Assembly: GCA_002279935.1 (NCBI GenBank) | Contig: NCCZ01000016.1 | Coordinates: forward strand, 1 to 44,924 | Length of the DNA: 44,924 nt | From: Hyphomicrobium sp. 12-62-95 | GTDB taxonomy: Bacteria; Pseudomonadota; Alphaproteobacteria; Rhizobiales; Hyphomicrobiaceae | Direction of reading: 5' to 3' | Shown: positions 42,560 to 44,924 of the stretch, one piece after another | Numbering within the stretch: the stretch's first letter is position 1 | Layout of the letters: each line of letters starts with the position of its first letter | Program-made: the position numbers and the translations under genes | Notes under the pieces: generated by a model | What the model saw: the letters and a program-made list of their open reading frames with translations, nothing else | The model's database searches: none | Told to the model about the DNA's origin: nothing

Positions 42560-43123
42560 GAACGCCGTCAACGAAGATTGCCACACCTTCCCGACAAGTG
42601 GACTAGGCGGCAAGCCTGATCGTGCCGACAGCTGTTCGGCGGTACAAGTCCGCTTCTGTGATGGACCAATTCTATGCGGCGCACCATTGGAGTAGATACC
42701 TTGGACCGCGATTGGCCCTTCTCGACGTTTAGCGGCGGCACGGTATGACGGGCGGTCTTGAACCCATCGCGTCGCCGGTCTCCGGTCATGGCACCGACGG
42801 CCGGTATTGGAGGCAGCGCGACCGTCATCTGAACGTCGCTCAAGCCTCCACCTGAACCTGAGCGTTCATCAGTCAGTCTGACCGAGCCGTCTGCACCGAG
42901 GGCGAGGCGTTCCTTGAATCACAAATTTACCGGGGCGGGCCCGGCCCCCTGCCGTTTCCAGGCATATTGCTGGAATGAAAAACGTCGATACGAGAGCGAT
43001 CCGCGAATATGCTCGAACTGCGAGGCAAGTATACACTTCGGACTGAGGCGCATGATTGTTCAAGCTGGCATAAGGGCTAGCTATACGGGTTGGATCAGTG
43101 GTTCCTTAATTGGGGGGGCGCGC
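42560..43123. other. Region upstream of the LuxR-type gene
   Basis: No supported gene is present. A plus frame in phase with the regulator extends back to 42914 but its first 70 codons show no family resemblance. A minus frame (42568-42843) has no recognisable domain. The promoter of the regulator should lie here; I see no clear consensus. Confidence 0.45.
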
Positions 43124-44359
43124 GTGGCGCATAAACGGCTTCTGCCCATCATTTACAGACTTTTCGAGGCTGCCACTGATGCGGGCAAGTGGAACGGCTT
43201 TCTGGCCGAGCTTGCTGCGTGTTTTGACGCTCGGGGGGCGCAGATCGGGAGAGGACAGATCGCAGACCAGTCGTTGTCTTTCTCGGCGCTATATGGGTTC
43301 GACGAGGCAATCCAGGGTTGTTACGGACCGTCTGGCGGTCTGAATCGGGCGATGGCCCGATTTGAAGAGCACTTCACGAGACTATGGCCTGCCGACCCAC
43401 GGATGGATATCATGCATCGATACCCCGGCCGGCCATTCTCATGCAGGATGTTCATCAATGAGCGCGATCTGCGTCAGTCGGAGGCCTACAAACAAATTCT
43501 CGATCCGCTCGACGCGGAGTATGCCCTTCTCCTTAGTCTGGTCGAGGAAGATGGCTCCTCGATCATGCTGGGCCTGTTCCGCCGCAAAAGTGGACAGAGT
43601 TTCACGCAGGCCGACGTTGATATGTTGAGCGACCTAATCCCGTTCATCAGGCAGGCCATCGGGATTAGTGAGCGTCTGACCCGAGCCACGATCGACAACA
43701 CTCGCGCTTTAGATACTTTAGACAAGATCCCGCTTGGAATTTTGCTCGTGACGCGGGATGCACGCGTTATCCAGGCCAATGCGACCGCCCGGGCAGTTGC
43801 GGAACTCAACGACGGCTTGCTCTTCGGTCACGACAGACTGCGCTTGCACAGCAAGGCCGAGGAACGGCAATTGCACGAGGCCGTGCGAAGCGCTGCGATG
43901 TCGTCCATCGAATTGAGAGATTACCCCACATCGTCGATATCGATCAGTCGACCTTCAGACAAACCCGCGCTGTCGGCTATCGTAACCCCATTGGGAAGCA
44001 ACGCTTTCAATGCATCGTTCCACACGGCCGGCGAGCCCTGTGCTGCCATTTTTTTGAGTATACCCGAGCGCCATCTCGAGGCACCGGCAGATCTCCTGCG
44101 GCGGCTGTTCGCCCTGACCGCGGCGCAAGCTAGAGTTTGCGAGTTATTGGTTTCTGGTGTCACGTTGCAACAAGCTGCGGACCAGCTGGGAATATCGCAT
44201 GAGACGGCTCGCGTGCACCTCAAGGGCATATTTCTGAATACGGGAGTTCACAAGCAGTCCGAGTTGATTGCAAAGATCCTTTCGACTCCCGTTTGGATCG
44301 CGCGGCAATCAATCCCCGGAAACGGAATGACCGCCAATATGCTGAGACGAGATTTATAA
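43124..44359 (+). CDS. LuxR-family transcriptional regulator with PAS-like domain
   Basis: The 411-residue product has a C-terminal GerE/LuxR helix-turn-helix (about residues 329-386): LTAAQARVCELLVSGVTLQQ, AADQLGISHETARVHLKGIF, with the recognition helix in ISHETARVHLK. A PAS-like segment covers about 197-320 (LDKIPLGILLVTRDARVIQA is the typical opening). The N-terminal 180 residues begin RLLPIIYRLFEAATDAGKW, a start common to alphaproteobacterial regulators of this group. I chose GTG 43124, preceded by GGGGGGG, because homologues begin there; the frame is open back to 42914. No autoinducer-synthase gene is nearby, so it is probably not a quorum regulator. Targets are unknown. Confidence 0.88.
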   Translation: MAHKRLLPIIYRLFEAATDAGKWNGFLAELAACFDARGAQIGRGQIADQSLSFSALYGFDEAIQGCYGPSGGLNRAMARFEEHFTRLWPADPRMDIMHRYPGRPFSCRMFINERDLRQSEAYKQILDPLDAEYALLLSLVEEDGSSIMLGLFRRKSGQSFTQADVDMLSDLIPFIRQAIGISERLTRATIDNTRALDTLDKIPLGILLVTRDARVIQANATARAVAELNDGLLFGHDRLRLHSKAEERQLHEAVRSAAMSSIELRDYPTSSISISRPSDKPALSAIVTPLGSNAFNASFHTAGEPCAAIFLSIPERHLEAPADLLRRLFALTAAQARVCELLVSGVTLQQAADQLGISHETARVHLKGIFLNTGVHKQSELIAKILSTPVWIARQSIPGNGMTANMLRRDL

Positions 44360-44890
44360 TCAAAACAGGGCAGTGAGTAACCCGTTTGGGGTACGCACGA
44401 CTTTCGGCGCTGCGAAACATTGATGTCCTCGCTCGCCGCTAGGTTCGGCGTCAACAGGGGCCCCTATATTGACGAGCTATCCTGTACGGTCCGGTTTTTA
44501 GGGAACGTCGCTCAAGGCGGTGAGCGAGACCTCAGTCAGGGATACTGAAGCAAGGTTTGCGGTGCGTTCCACATTGAAGAGCGCAATTTCCTACTCGCGT
44601 CATGCTGCACACCTGCTTCAGCAGAAAACTCGCTTGAAATAGGAAGGATGAGATCAATGCTTGCCCATGGCCCTCAACGATGAACGGAACGAAACAGGTC
44701 TCGAAGGGTAAACGGACATACGGCTTAGATACCCTTTGACTAGGTAGTTTCGCAACGCATCATTTCTCGATCTGTCCGATCGCACTCGATGCAATACTCG
44801 TGTTGTGCGCGGGCCCTAAGTCCGAATGGCTCTGTTCCGCCTTGAAGTGGGGGCATCTTGATCCTGTGATTCGGCACAGGAGCGATCGTC
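44360..44890. other. Intergenic stretch, nothing recognised
   Basis: About 530 bases without a credible gene. A 10-bp perfect palindrome AGGGGCCCCT (44456-44465) is present. GGAAC occurs at 44502 and 44686, but neither has a GTT at the right distance. Confidence 0.5.
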
Positions 44891-44924
44891 ATGAAGGCTA
44901 AGGTATTTCAGTCGCTTGTATCGC
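44891..44924 (+). CDS. Start of a gene cut by the window edge
   Basis: ATG 44891 has AGGAGCG about nine bases upstream and opens MKAKVFQSLVS before the window ends. Eleven codons are too few to name a product. The good ribosome binding site is the only support. Confidence 0.45.
   Translation, partial: MKAKVFQSLVS

Noticed and set aside
42568..42843. Minus-strand frame of 91 codons downstream of the repeats
   Set aside because: No domain, weak start, and it overlaps repeat-derived sequence.
42914..43123. N-terminal extension of the LuxR-type regulator by 70 codons
   Set aside because: The extension is Cys/Arg-rich and unlike family members, which start at the RLLPIIYRL region; GTG 43124 has a G-rich ribosome binding site.

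Overview
The window looks like a high-GC chromosome segment from an alphaproteobacterium, most likely order Hyphomicrobiales. The evidence is the initiator tRNA with its C1-A72 mismatch, several EcfG-type (general stress response) promoters of the form GGAAC-N17-GTT, small proteins typical of the group (DUF2147, DUF6880, a 59-residue membrane protein), and a remnant of a methylotroph-type NAD formate dehydrogenase. Genus cannot be settled from sequence reading alone.

Layout. 0-13 kb: the 3'-truncated end of fabI at the left edge, a frameshifted DUF6880 remnant, a small secreted protein, an arylsulfatase divergent from a SphA-type outer-membrane protein, dinB (Pol IV) divergent from a methyltransferase, a large secreted DUF900-type hydrolase, a dead tyrosine-recombinase fragment, and a frameshifted secreted protein with one CxxCH motif. 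13-22 kb: a stress and DNA-repair block with a small membrane protein, ligD, a YciE/YciF-like ferritin fold protein, ku, a glycine/tyrosine/glutamine-rich disordered protein, a formate dehydrogenase fragment, an EF-hand protein and an alpha/beta hydrolase. It ends in a broken serine recombinase abutting tRNA-fMet. Five genes in this block have a GGAAC-N17-GTT box upstream on the correct strand, including a divergent pair between ligD and the YciE/F gene. The 3' end of tRNA-fMet recurs exactly (16 bp) at 13339, so the block may be an old tRNA-targeted island.

22-33 kb: a fused PabB-PabC gene, two small membrane proteins, a 631-residue unrecognised membrane protein, an alpha/beta hydrolase with a clear terminator, a DUF2147 protein, and a DevC-DevA-DevB-like ABC export operon ending in a terminator shared with the convergent DUF533 gene. 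33-39 kb: a tightly overlapping tetR / membrane-fusion-protein / RND-pump operon on the minus strand, with a likely operator and a G-rich minisatellite upstream. 39-45 kb: an ECF sigma factor and a membrane-anchored VWA-domain protein in one operon, a MITE-like intergenic region, a LuxR-type regulator, and the first codons of a further gene.

The most interesting reading is the 13.5-20 kb block. The two-protein NHEJ system (LigD and Ku) lies among putative EcfG targets. Between ku and its likely promoter sits a FUS-like low-complexity protein, separated from ku by a hairpin that contains no room for a ku promoter.
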